Part shown: positions 30,058-37,241 of the stretch, one piece after another
Layout of the letters: each line of letters begins with the position of its first letter
How positions within the stretch are numbered: the first letter of the stretch is position 1
From: Rhodococcus tibetensis
GTDB taxonomy: Bacteria; Actinomycetota; Actinomycetes; Mycobacteriales; Mycobacteriaceae
NCBI RefSeq assembly: GCF_024438035.1
Contig: NZ_JANFQF010000011.1
Location: forward strand, 62,001 to 126,000
Length of the DNA stretch: 64,000 nt
Reading direction: 5' to 3'
The notes under the pieces: generated by a model
Seen by the model: the letters and a program-made list of their open reading frames with translations, nothing else
What the model was told of the DNA's origin: nothing
Databases searched by the model: none
Made by a program: the position numbers and the translations under genes

Positions 30058-30926
30058 GCGCCCTCCTGGGCTCGGTTCTCGTCGATGCGGGTGTGTGCCC
30101 GACGTAGGCCGCCTTGCCTCGGCCGGGCGTGGCGGTCGTTGAGAATTGCGTATCGAACAGAGCCGTAGTCGCATCCTGAGGCGAGGAGGTCTCGAGCCCT
30201 CCCTCGCTCCCCCGTCCAGAATCCCCCGGGAAGCTCCTGATCGATCCACCCGAGAGGGTTCAGCGCGGGGTCGAGTTCGGGCCCGATGGTGGCGAGCGCG
30301 GGAGTGCTCGGCGGCGGCTCGGTCTCGCGTGGCGCTCCCTCGAACAACTCGGCGAAGCCGGTGGGGGCGGTCGGTCCCTCCGCGACGATTTCGGTTTCGA
30401 TCTCTTGCGGCTTTTCATCCCCAGCCCCGCGCGCGCTCGCGCCCGCGTTGCTCAGGTGAGACGAACCCTGATCCAATTCCCTGGTGTAAGGCCCTGGTAG
30501 TTCTTTCTGGTGGGGGGTAAGTGAGTTACCCCCTTCAAAGGGTGCCGATTTACCCCCTTCCGAAAATGGCTTACCCCCTTCCTGAAAATCATTTACCCCC
30601 TTCGGTGAGCCGGAAGGGGCTAACTCAGTTACCCCCTTGGGGATAAGCAACGCGTACACATTTGCCTTGCCCTTCCAGTGCGCGTTACCCCCTGGATCTG
30701 TGAGCACGAGCCACCCCTTCTCGGTGAGGTTGCGTAGGGCCTTCTTCGCGGTCGGGAGTGAAACGCCGGCCGCTTCGCACAGTCGTGGAAGGCCGGGATG
30801 CGCGTTCGTCAGGTCGCCGTTTGCGAATGTGCTCAGGTTCACCAACACGCGGTACTCAGCGTGCGTGAGATCGGCACCTCGCAGAGCCTCGTAGAAGGCA
30901 AATTTGTTCAGCGACTGACGGGGCAT
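30054..30926 (-). CDS. Replication initiator-like protein (lambda O-like layout)
   Basis: A 290-residue protein. Residues 1-100 form a winged-HTH DNA-binding domain (GADLTHAEYRVLVNLSTFA, HPGLPRLCEAAGVSLPTAKK, ALRNLTEKGWLVL). Residues 100-145 are a repetitive linker (PKGV, EGGKPF, SEGGKSA, FEGGNSLTP) encoded by the iteron array. The C-terminal part (LGWIDQELPGGFWTGERGRA) is likely to contact a helicase or loader. An origin inside the initiator gene, between DNA-binding and partner domains, is the layout of phage lambda O. It heads the long minus-strand operon. Confidence 0.75.
   Translation of the reverse strand: MPRQSLNKFAFYEALRGADLTHAEYRVLVNLSTFANGDLTNAHPGLPRLCEAAGVSLPTAKKALRNLTEKGWLVLTDPGGNAHWKGKANVYALLIPKGVTELAPSGSPKGVNDFQEGGKPFSEGGKSAPFEGGNSLTPHQKELPGPYTRELDQGSSHLSNAGASARGAGDEKPQEIETEIVAEGPTAPTGFAELFEGAPRETEPPPSTPALATIGPELDPALNPLGWIDQELPGGFWTGERGRARDLLASGCDYGSVRYAILNDRHARPRQGGLRRAHTRIDENRAQEGA
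30511..30640. repeat. Iteron array inside rep gene, candidate origin
   Basis: TTACCCCCTT(C) occurs five times on the plus strand: 30526, 30550, 30571, 30593 and 30629 (steps of 24, 21, 22 and 36). An inverted copy GGGGGGTAAG lies at 30511-30520 and a near-copy GGAAGGGGCTAA at 30612. Roughly two-helical-turn spacing suggests initiator binding on one DNA face. Some intervals are A+T rich (CCGAAAATGG, CTGAAAATCATT), suited to unwinding. Confidence 0.75.
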
Positions 30927-30929
30927 GGT

Positions 30930-30998
30930 TCACCGGCCACCTGGGAGGTCGGGACGATGTGACCCACTGCCTTCTCGGCTAACCTGTGTCTCAGGCAT
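30930..30998 (-). CDS. Possible 22-aa leader peptide of rep
   Basis: ATG 30998 with AAAGG upstream opens MPETQVSREGSGSHRPDLPG + GR, ending 3 bases before the rep ATG. It may be a short leader coupled to rep translation. Weak evidence. Confidence 0.25.
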   Translation of the reverse strand: MPETQVSREGSGSHRPDLPGGR

Positions 30999-31113
30999 GA
31001 CGGGCCTTTCTGGTGATGGATCGGGGCGCGAGCGACTGGGGCTCGTGCCCCGATTGCTTTCCAACGGGGAACGTTTGCGTCGGGCCTTCGCTGGAAATAC
31101 GTTGCTGCTCAGA

Positions 31114-31203
31114 TCAATTCGGCCACCTTCGATAGTCGACCAGAATCCATGCGATCGACCGCGAGAACAGAAGTCTGGCTAGCACCGCCTCGACGACACT
31201 CAT
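31114..31203 (-). CDS. Possible 29-aa microprotein
   Basis: ATG 31203 overlaps the preceding TGA (ATGA) and opens MSVVEAVLARLLFSRSIAWI + LVDYRRWPN. The hydrophobic helix and overlap suggest it may be translated. No other support. Confidence 0.35.
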   Translation of the reverse strand: MSVVEAVLARLLFSRSIAWILVDYRRWPN

Positions 31204-31388
31204 GGCCGAACCTCGTCGCCCTGGGCCTCACCGAGCACCGCCGCCAGCTCGGTCACCAAGTGCGTGGCCTCATCGAGGGCGAGCGAGAGATGACCGTTGA
31301 GGCCGAACACAATGCGGATCGTCTTGTTCTCGACGACATGCTTCACCGTGGGCAGCTCGTCCATCACGACGTCGGCGATCAGATACAT
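31200..31388 (-). CDS. Small island protein (62 aa)
   Basis: From ATG 31388 (MYLIADVVMDELPTVKHVVE); 62 residues with IRIVFGLNGHLSLALDEATH and LVTELAAVLGEAQGD. The start overlaps the preceding stop by one base (TGATG). The mixed alpha/beta composition looks globular. Unknown family. Confidence 0.55.
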   Translation of the reverse strand: MYLIADVVMDELPTVKHVVENKTIRIVFGLNGHLSLALDEATHLVTELAAVLGEAQGDEVRP

Positions 31389-31789
31389 CACGCAACCTCC
31401 TTGCGGGAGAGCGCCGGGCACTGGGCCGCGCAAGCGGTCTGGAACGCGGCCCAAGGGTCTGCGACGACGGAGACGATCGTTGTCCAGCAGTTGCCCGTCT
31501 CGTGTTCGAAGAATCCCCATCCGGTGGCCTCGGTCGGCTCCTCGCCGCGCCAGACCTCAGCGGCGGTCCCGCGAAGCACTCCGAGCATGCGCTCGTCCGC
31601 TCCGACGAACGGGACGATCGAAATCTCGCCCGACGTGCGGACGTAGACCCTGCCGACATCGGCCCAGTCGAGTCCATCCGCCTGCCAATGCGTCATCTGG
31701 CCGCATGGCTCAGCTACCCGGATTCCGAAGACCTCGACTGCGGCGTCCGAGCTGACCGGCTCGGTGCGGTACGTGAACTGTGGGATCAT
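31388..31789 (-). CDS. Island protein of unknown function (133 aa)
   Basis: A 133-residue protein (MIPQFTYRTEPVSSDAAVEV). It has a beta-rich middle (VYVRTSGEISIVPFVGADER) and an aromatic segment EATGWGFFEHETGNCWTTIV. It is coupled to the 62-aa gene downstream. It lies directly after the AlpA/Xis-like gene. No family recognised. Confidence 0.55.
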   Translation of the reverse strand: MIPQFTYRTEPVSSDAAVEVFGIRVAEPCGQMTHWQADGLDWADVGRVYVRTSGEISIVPFVGADERMLGVLRGTAAEVWRGEEPTEATGWGFFEHETGNCWTTIVSVVADPWAAFQTACAAQCPALSRKEVA

Positions 31790-31889
31790 GGCCGTGACTC
31801 CTGCTCATATGCGTGGGTTGGGTCCGTATTGCCCTCGAGCCGGTTGCCGCCGGCCTCGGGGGCGTTCTCGTTGATGGGCGCGGGAAACA

Positions 31890-32096
31890 TCAGACAGCCA
31901 GCGGACGATCGTCAGTGCGCTGGTATGTGTTCGCGTCCACGTAGGCGCGCAAGTCATCCCAGCGATAGAGCACACGACGACCGTGCTTAACGAAACGCGG
32001 CCCCGTCCCTTGGTATCGATCCTGCGCGAGCCGCTGGGTAGTGGTGCGGAGAAACTCGGCTGCCTCGTCGGCGGTGGCGAGCGGGGAGGGTGACAT
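31890..32096 (-). CDS. AlpA/excisionase-like HTH protein
   Basis: A 68-residue protein from ATG 32096 (MSPSPLATADEAAEFLRTTT), with QRLAQDRYQGTGPRFVKHGR and VLYRWDDLRAYVDANTY. This is the classic AlpA/MerR-like excisionase fold. It is divergent from the XRE repressor and nearest of the three HTH proteins to the integrase, so it is the best candidate for the recombination directionality factor and first gene of the induced operon. Confidence 0.78.
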   Translation of the reverse strand: MSPSPLATADEAAEFLRTTTQRLAQDRYQGTGPRFVKHGRRVLYRWDDLRAYVDANTYQRTDDRPLAV

Positions 32097-32197
32097 ATCG
32101 TCGCTCCTAGTCTGCGAGTTATGAACATCTGGGCGGATCATGCTTATTCATACTAGATCGATTGGCATGCTGCAAGCTCTGAACTAAAATCTGCAAA
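32097..32197. promoter_or_regulatory. Divergent control region of the island
   Basis: About 100 bp between the AlpA-like gene (leftward) and the XRE repressor (rightward). It is markedly A+T-richer than its surroundings (CATGCTTATTCATACTAGATCG, shown in part). Both promoters and the repressor operators are expected here. Confidence 0.5.
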
Positions 32198-32680
32198 ATG
32201 GCGACAAGGCGAGTTGAGACCGGACTGACCGGCAACACCGTGCGGGAGAACATCGCGAGGGTGCGCAAAGAGCAACGATTGACGCTGCGCGATCTCGCGG
32301 AGCGACTGAGCGAGCGCGGGCGACCCATGGCGCATAACACCCTCAGCGAGATCGAGCGCGGGGCCCGCCGTGTCGACGTTGACGATTTGGTCGCAATCGC
32401 TGTGGCCCTTGATATTTCGCCATCCACCTTGCTAGTGCCCGATGCGAAGACGGCGGACGATCTCGTCCAGATGACGGCTACAGAAGAAATTCCAGCCATC
32501 AATGCCTGGCGCTTCTTGACCGCCGAGGGAGCAGCTCGACGCGCATTTGTCGTGAACTGGTCCATGAGGGCGAAACCGGATTGGGTAATAGCGCACGAGG
32601 AGAGCAGGAACCGAGCGAACGAGGACCGGTTCCAGACCGCGGTCGCGAAGGCCCTCAACATCGATCTCGGTGACGCGTAA
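32198..32680 (+). CDS. XRE-family repressor of the island
   Basis: A 160-residue protein (MATRRVETGLTGNTVRENIA). HTH: RVRKEQRLTLRDLAERLSER, then PMAHNTLSEIERGARRVDVD, followed by ALDISPSTLLVP. The C-terminal 75 residues (AINAWRFLTAEGAARRAFVV) are a probable oligomerisation or sensor domain. It is divergent from the AlpA-like gene and overlaps the integrase start (TAATGG), like the master repressor of phage-inducible islands. Confidence 0.82.
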   Translation: MATRRVETGLTGNTVRENIARVRKEQRLTLRDLAERLSERGRPMAHNTLSEIERGARRVDVDDLVAIAVALDISPSTLLVPDAKTADDLVQMTATEEIPAINAWRFLTAEGAARRAFVVNWSMRAKPDWVIAHEESRNRANEDRFQTAVAKALNIDLGDA

Positions 32681-33816
32681 TGGCCACCATCGAAAGCTAT
32701 GAGACGAAAGCCGGCAAGCGCTGGCGCGTCCGATACCGAACACCCGACCGCCGGCAGACCGACAAGCGCGGCTTCACCAGCAAACGCCAGGCCCAGGACT
32801 TCGCCGCCACGGTCGAGGTCGAGAAGATGCGGGGCGAGTACGTCCCGCCGAAGCTCGGACACATCACCGTGGGCGAGATCGGGCCCGCGTGGCTTGAGCG
32901 GAAAGAGTCAGATCTGAAGCCATCGGCGTACAAATCGCTCGAGACGTCGTGGCGCATCCATGTCGAGCCGCGGTGGGGCGCTGTGCGACTGGCCGACATC
33001 GACCTGGATTCCGTTGAGCGCTGGATTGCGGACCTGGGCCGGACGAAGACCGTCGACGGCGAGAAGGTGAAGGGCAAGGGCGCGACGGTCGTCATCCGGG
33101 CCTATGGCGTGCTGGCTGGCGTCCTCGACAGCGCGGTGAAGGCGAAGCGGCTCGCGAAGAATCCGGCCCGAGGAGTCGAGAACCTGCCACGCAAACAGCG
33201 CAAGGCGCGCGTCTACCTCACTCACGGACAGGTCGACGCACTCGCGGCGGCGGCCGGTGAGCGGAGCACGCTCGTCTACGTACTCGCCTACACGGGCGTC
33301 CGATGGGGCGAAGCGATCGGCCTGCGAGTGAAGCACCTCGATCTCCTGCGGAAGCGTCTGACGGTGATCGAGAACGCCGTCCAGGTGAACATGGAGATGC
33401 ACGTCGGCACGCCGAAGAACCGCAAGAGTCGGTCGGTGCCAATCCCCGACTTCCTCGTCGTCGAGCTGGCGCGGCAGTGCGAGGGCAAGGACCGCGATGA
33501 CCTGGTGTTCCCGGGCCGCGATGGCGAGTACCTGCGGCGCTCGGTGAGCTTCACTGGGTGGTTCACGAAGGCAGTCGAGAAGGCCGGCGTCCCGCGGGTC
33601 ACTCCGCACGACCTGCGACACACGGCGGCAAGCCTGGCCGTGTCGGCCGGCGTCAACGTGAAGGCACTCCAGCGGATGCTTGGACACGCCTCGGCGGCGA
33701 TGACGCTCGACACCTATGCGGAGCTGTTCGACGACGATCTCGACGCCGTGGGCAGCGCGCTCGATCAGGCCCGATCTGCGGCAAGTGTGGGCAAAATGTG
33801 GGCACAGGCTGATTGA
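32680..33816 (+). CDS. int: Tyrosine recombinase integrase
   Basis: A 378-residue phage-type integrase. N-terminal arm-binding region (WRVRYRTPDRRQTDKRGF), core-binding domain (about 60-170, KPSAYKSLETSWRIHVEPRW) and catalytic domain with Arg208 (TGVRWGEAIGL), His310-x2-Arg313 (HDLRHTAAS), His336 (LGHASAAM) and nucleophile Tyr346 (TLDTYAELF). It lies beside attR in tRNA-Ser and is overlapped by the repressor stop. It catalyses island insertion and excision. Two decayed 3' ends of related integrases lie left of attL. Confidence 0.95.
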   Translation: MATIESYETKAGKRWRVRYRTPDRRQTDKRGFTSKRQAQDFAATVEVEKMRGEYVPPKLGHITVGEIGPAWLERKESDLKPSAYKSLETSWRIHVEPRWGAVRLADIDLDSVERWIADLGRTKTVDGEKVKGKGATVVIRAYGVLAGVLDSAVKAKRLAKNPARGVENLPRKQRKARVYLTHGQVDALAAAAGERSTLVYVLAYTGVRWGEAIGLRVKHLDLLRKRLTVIENAVQVNMEMHVGTPKNRKSRSVPIPDFLVVELARQCEGKDRDDLVFPGRDGEYLRRSVSFTGWFTKAVEKAGVPRVTPHDLRHTAASLAVSAGVNVKALQRMLGHASAAMTLDTYAELFDDDLDAVGSALDQARSAASVGKMWAQAD

Positions 33817-33840
33817 CCCTCTCCAATGAGAGCAACAAAA

Positions 33841-33881
33841 AAAGGCTCTGACCTGGCAACTATCGCCAGATCAGAGCCTTT
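33841..33881. terminator. Bidirectional terminator after integrase
   Basis: AAAGGCTCTGA...TCAGAGCCTTT with inner CTGGC/GCCAG stem and flanking A and T runs: a strong intrinsic terminator between the integrase and tRNA-Ser. Confidence 0.9.
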
Positions 33882-33888
33882 TCTCTCT

Positions 33889-33912
33889 GCGGAAGCGGAG
33901 GGATTTGAACCC
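33889..33912. repeat. attR, 24-bp direct repeat in tRNA-Ser
   Basis: Identical to 23740-23763. It covers the 3' acceptor and T-arm sequence of tRNA-Ser(TGA). Confidence 0.92.
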
Positions 33913-33976
33913 CCGGTGGGTTTAACGCCACGCTCGCTTTCAAGGCGAGTGCATTCGGCCGCTCTGCCACGCTTCC
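33890..33976 (-). tRNA. tRNA-Ser(TGA); island attachment site
   Basis: The minus strand gives an 87-nt class II tRNA: acceptor GGAAGCG/CGCTTCC, anticodon stem CTCGC/GCGAG, loop CTTGAAA (anticodon TGA), long variable arm. It is intact, as the island supplies the 3' end. Confidence 0.95.
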
Positions 33977-34018
33977 GTGCGCGATCCTATCGGTAACGGT
34001 GTCGGCGGCTGCAACCGG

Positions 34019-34501
34019 TCAGCGGTCGCCGATGGCTTTGTCTACCCGCTCGAACACCTCGGCGAGTACCTTGAGCTGCGATTTGGTGAGCTGATCGACG
34101 AGGTTGCGCCGGACCCCGGCTACGTGGGTGGGTGCCGCCTCGGCCAGTCGCGCGCGACCTTCAGCCGTGATGACGGCGAGAACACCCCGGCCGTCCTCCA
34201 GGCAGGTGTCCCGGGTGACCATGCCTTGCGCCTCCATGCGCCGGATCTGATGCGTGAGGCGGCTGCGCGAGGACAGCACCCCGTCGGCGAGATCGGACAT
34301 GCGTAGCGACCCGTCGGGTGATTCGGACAGCAGCACGAGAATTCGGTAATCGGCGAGCGACAGATCGTGCTTTTCCTGCAGATCCCTGTTGAGGACGTCC
34401 ATGAGCCGCTGGTTGCCGTCCATATAGCCGCGCCATGCGCGCATCTCGGCCGGGGTCAACCAATTGGTCTCGACATCGGCGTCGGAGGTTTCTGCTGTCA
34501 C
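34019..34501 (-). CDS. MarR-family transcriptional regulator
   Basis: A 160-residue protein (MTAETSDADVETNWLTPAEM). Winged-HTH: LSLADYRILVLLSESPDGSL, LADGVLSSRSRLTHQIRRME and the wing CLEDGRGVLAVITAEGRA. N- and C-terminal helices (VFERVDKAIGDR) form the dimer interface. No adjacent target gene is apparent: the tRNA-Ser lies downstream and an insertion element upstream, so the target may have been displaced. Confidence 0.88.
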   Translation of the reverse strand: MTAETSDADVETNWLTPAEMRAWRGYMDGNQRLMDVLNRDLQEKHDLSLADYRILVLLSESPDGSLRMSDLADGVLSSRSRLTHQIRRMEAQGMVTRDTCLEDGRGVLAVITAEGRARLAEAAPTHVAGVRRNLVDQLTKSQLKVLAEVFERVDKAIGDR

Positions 34502-34522
34502 AGGTTCATATTCTAGTAGCGT

Positions 34523-34862
34523 CTACGTGCCTCTCATATTTTCTGCCACTGATGTGGCAGAGGTGGGGGAATTACGTACTTCACGGCTACCCGTGACACC
34601 GTGGGATGTGGCGGGTTTGACCGTGTCCCACACCGACGCTCGAGGTGCAGGAACGATTCTTATGTGATTCACCCCCGCCTCGGGTGTCGCGGTGGGAACA
34701 CTGCGGCGGACCCGGCGATGCCGCGGGCGGCTCGGGGTGGGACTGGTCTTGTCGCGGCACTGCCGGACCGGTGCATGTTCGGTGTTCCGGATTTCCGGGT
34801 TCTGTCCGCGTTTGCGAATAACTCTGCTGCGCCCCAGGAGTGCACGTTTAGCGAGGTTCACC
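34523..34862 (-). pseudogene. Displaced C-terminal tail of TnpB
   Basis: After a six-G tract (34861-34866) the neighbouring frame continues with GVNLAKRALLGRSRVIRKRG, the sequence normally following NRDHxA in TnpB (D-x-x-A-x-x-N-I/L-A). It then runs as an Arg/Pro-rich tail to a stop at 34523. The omega RNA and right end of the element are expected to overlap this region. Confidence 0.7.
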
Positions 34863-36335
34863 CCCCGCCACGTGGTCACGATTGCCGCCGACCTTGCACT
34901 GTGCGCACCATGCCCGGTGGTAGCCGCCCGGGCGGGAGAGGGTGTCGTTGCAGCCCGGGCACAACGCCGACGTCCCGCGGGCCGGCACGGACACCACCGT
35001 CACGCCGACCCCTGCGGCGGTGTGTGCGAGAGCGTCGACGGCTTTGCGGCGGGCGGACTGCGCGGCCCGGTTGTTGTTCACCCGGCCGTGACCCCGCGTT
35101 TCGAGGGTGGTGAGGTCTTCCACCCCGATCACCTTCGCGCCCGCCGCGGCGGCGTAGTCGACGATGTGACGGGCGAAGTGGAAGGCGAGTTCCCGGTTGA
35201 TCTTGCCCCGTTTGACACCGACCGCGGCGCGGTGGGCGTCGAGGACCGCGATCTGCTGTTCCAGGTTGACGCGCACCTCGGGTGGCGCGGTGGCGGCGAG
35301 CCGCGTCAGGCGTGCGGCTTTGCGGTGCAGGTGTTGGCCTTCCGCTTGCAGGCGGGCCAGCCTGATTTCCAGGCCCCGGTCGTCGTAGGTGAAGCCCCGG
35401 TAGTCCGAGACCAGTCCGTCGGGGCGTTCGGTGACGATGGCGGCTGCTCCGAGGGTGGACGGTGACCAATCCACCCCCACCGCCGTCGATCCCGACGTCA
35501 GATCGGGCGCCCGAACAGATTCGGTGGCAGCGCAGCGCAGCAGCAGGCCACGGTGGTCGAGGACGAGAGTCGGCAGATGCCAATCCGTAACTGCTCTGGT
35601 GTGCAGGTGTGGTGGGATCGCGGCGATCAGGCGGACCCGCCGCCAGTGCGCCCGACCTGTCGGGGCCTCATGCGTGGGCAGTTTCACCGTCAGCACCATG
35701 ACACCGTCTGCGACGGTGATCTGCGAGAGTTGTCGATCGGCGGCGGAAAGCCTGGCCATCATCGATGTCCGCGGCGGTGTCTGCAGATCGGTGATCCGCA
35801 GCCGTTCATAGCTCGCACTCCCGGCCCGGCGGAAGCACGCGCTGAGCTGGCGTACGACTGCGCGGGTGAAACCGGCCGGCACGTACTCACCAGCGGTGGT
35901 GGGCGGCGCGATCCGTCCGGTGACGGGATCGAACCTGGCCGACAGCGAACCGATGGCGGTGTCCCGATACGCCAAGGTACGCAGAGTACCGACCGCCTGC
36001 GAGGTGACCACTCGGGTCACGCGCGAGGGCACGTACACGCCGGTGGGGTAGGACGGGTTCCACCCCAGACGTGCGGCAGTGACATGCCCCTGCATCGGGA
36101 GCTTGCGGCCTTGACTGTCGCGTCCGGCGGCGAGGGCATCGAAGGTAGCCGGCTGCCACAGCCTCGTCACCAACTCCGATTGCGCGGCGCCGATCAGGTC
36201 GAGCAGCCACCGAACACGAAGATCGATGGTATCGAGCCCGATCGGGGCGCCGGTAGCGTCGTCGACCGCCGCGTACGGGCGGGTCGTGTACGAGAACTGG
36301 CGCGGCACGGTACATCCGGCCTCGGCAACGGTCAT
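34848..36335 (-). CDS. tnpB: TnpB RNA-guided nuclease, frame lost near C-terminus
   Basis: A 495-residue TnpB-type protein. RuvC-like catalytic residues are in place: Asp289 in VGVDWSPS, Glu406 in VIGVEDLTTL, and Asp487 in GGNRDHVA; the zinc ribbon has Cys459/462 and Cys477/480. The N-terminal half is a WED/REC-like basic region. TnpB is an omega-RNA-guided DNase that favours element retention. The frame ends GGEPR just after Asp487 because of one extra G in a G6 tract, so the last helix is lost, but all catalytic positions precede the shift. Confidence 0.85.
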   Translation of the reverse strand: MTVAEAGCTVPRQFSYTTRPYAAVDDATGAPIGLDTIDLRVRWLLDLIGAAQSELVTRLWQPATFDALAAGRDSQGRKLPMQGHVTAARLGWNPSYPTGVYVPSRVTRVVTSQAVGTLRTLAYRDTAIGSLSARFDPVTGRIAPPTTAGEYVPAGFTRAVVRQLSACFRRAGSASYERLRITDLQTPPRTSMMARLSAADRQLSQITVADGVMVLTVKLPTHEAPTGRAHWRRVRLIAAIPPHLHTRAVTDWHLPTLVLDHRGLLLRCAATESVRAPDLTSGSTAVGVDWSPSTLGAAAIVTERPDGLVSDYRGFTYDDRGLEIRLARLQAEGQHLHRKAARLTRLAATAPPEVRVNLEQQIAVLDAHRAAVGVKRGKINRELAFHFARHIVDYAAAAGAKVIGVEDLTTLETRGHGRVNNNRAAQSARRKAVDALAHTAAGVGVTVVSVPARGTSALCPGCNDTLSRPGGYHRAWCAQCKVGGNRDHVAGGEPR

Positions 36336-36460
36336 CTCGCCTCACCAGCCACGACAGTGAACGCCACGTGCGGGATCTCGTCCTTCGGCACCCGCCACAC
36401 TGCGCGATCGGCGCGGGACAACTCTTGTCGTGAAGCCGTCCGCGCGTCCGCCGTCTTCAT
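36332..36460 (-). CDS. 42-aa ORF between tnpA and tnpB
   Basis: ATG 36460 lies 4 bp after the tnpA stop, and its TGA overlaps the tnpB ATG (ATGA). The peptide is MKTADARTASRQELSRADRA, then VWRVPKDEIPHVAFTVVAGEAR. The coupling suggests it is translated to bring ribosomes to tnpB or acts with it. Unknown family. Confidence 0.5.
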   Translation of the reverse strand: MKTADARTASRQELSRADRAVWRVPKDEIPHVAFTVVAGEAR

Positions 36461-36463
36461 CGG

Positions 36464-37078
36464 TTACCCCTCCTGCAGCCGTGCTGCCGCGTCGTCGAGA
36501 AGTCGGCGTTGATTCTGCTTCGACCGCAACCGATACAACCGGCCCGGAAACGACTCCAGCAACGCCATGAAGTCATCCATCAAGCTCCTCCACCAGCGTT
36601 GTGTTGCCATGCTTCCGCAGGGCTTCGACCGTAACCCCGACCACCGACATCTAGTCTCGGAGGGAGTCCGCAGGCGGGCCAACCGATCCCGCCACACCAC
36701 CCACACCACCGTGAAGGGACCCTCGGCGGCATCGTCGAGCATCGCGTCCAACCCGGCCCCGCGTTTCCGCACACCCGAACCGCGACCCGTTGCACATCCG
36801 ATACACGACCCCACAGGCGCTCGCGCGCACCATCTTCTCCTAAGCGACGAGCGAGGAATATGCCCGGTCGAACCGGACACCCAGTACTAAAACGCTTCCA
36901 CCCCGTCAGCCGGATCATTGTCAGGGGCGGGTCGGCCGAGGCAGGCCTCGAGGTCCGCGCGGTCGAAGACCCGTTGACCAGAACCTCGACGCCGAGAGGG
37001 CAACCGGCCTTCCGACGCGGTTTTACGGACGACCACAACCGACATGTTCAGGTATACCGCGGCATCGCCGATCCGCAC
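36464..37078 (-). pseudogene. IS607 TnpA serine transposase, frameshifted
   Basis: The N-terminal part (37078 down to 36887) reads MRIGDAAVYLNMSVVVVRKT with SRRRGSGQRVFDRADLEACL, the MerR-type HTH of IS607 TnpA. The resolvase domain continues in other frames: RAGLDAMLDDAAEGPFTVVW, VWRDRLARL, and the end LMDDFMALLESFPGRLYRLRS with KQNQRRLLDDAAARL. At least two frameshifts and an early stop make it non-functional. Confidence 0.82.
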
Positions 37079-37241
37079 GAAAGGAGAGTCGGAGAAGGCA
37101 TCAGGAAGTATCAGGGATTACGTCAACTGTTGCGAGCCTGACGTTACTTTCCAGTAGCGTCGGGGCCCCAATCCCTCGATGTGACAAGCGGGATCGCTCG
37201 CAGGGACCGTGCGTCGCCTCGATTCGCTAACGTCGTCCTTC

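Larger units (their letters stand above)
23740..33912. mobile_element. Satellite-like integrated island at tRNA-Ser(TGA)
   Basis: It is bounded by a 24-bp direct repeat GCGGAAGCGGAGGGATTT + GAACCC (23740-23763 and 33889-33912), the right copy being the 3' end of tRNA-Ser(TGA). The integrase gene abuts the right end. Content: XRE repressor, three HTH/Xis-like proteins, a replication protein with iterons, a WhiB-like protein, many overlapping small genes, a P27-type terminase small subunit but no large terminase or capsid genes, and a toxin-antitoxin pair. This gene set and 10.15-kb size match phage-inducible chromosomal islands. Assignment as a satellite is inference; the borders are seen directly. 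Confidence 0.85.
34523..37078 (-). mobile_element. IS607-family element, decayed
   Basis: Minus-strand order: MerR-type HTH plus serine-recombinase remnant (tnpA, frameshifted), 42-aa ORF, tnpB with a late frameshift. This is IS607 organisation. IS607 elements leave no target duplication and have poorly defined ends, so the borders given are those of the coding remnants. Confidence 0.8.

Noticed and set aside
30511-30640. CRISPR-like array
   Set aside because: Repeats are only 10-11 bp with 10-25-bp spacing in both orientations and lie within a coding gene, which fits iterons and not CRISPR.
31297-31990. Plus-strand frames opposite the 133-aa and 62-aa island genes
   Set aside because: They lie opposite better-supported coupled genes and show shadow composition.
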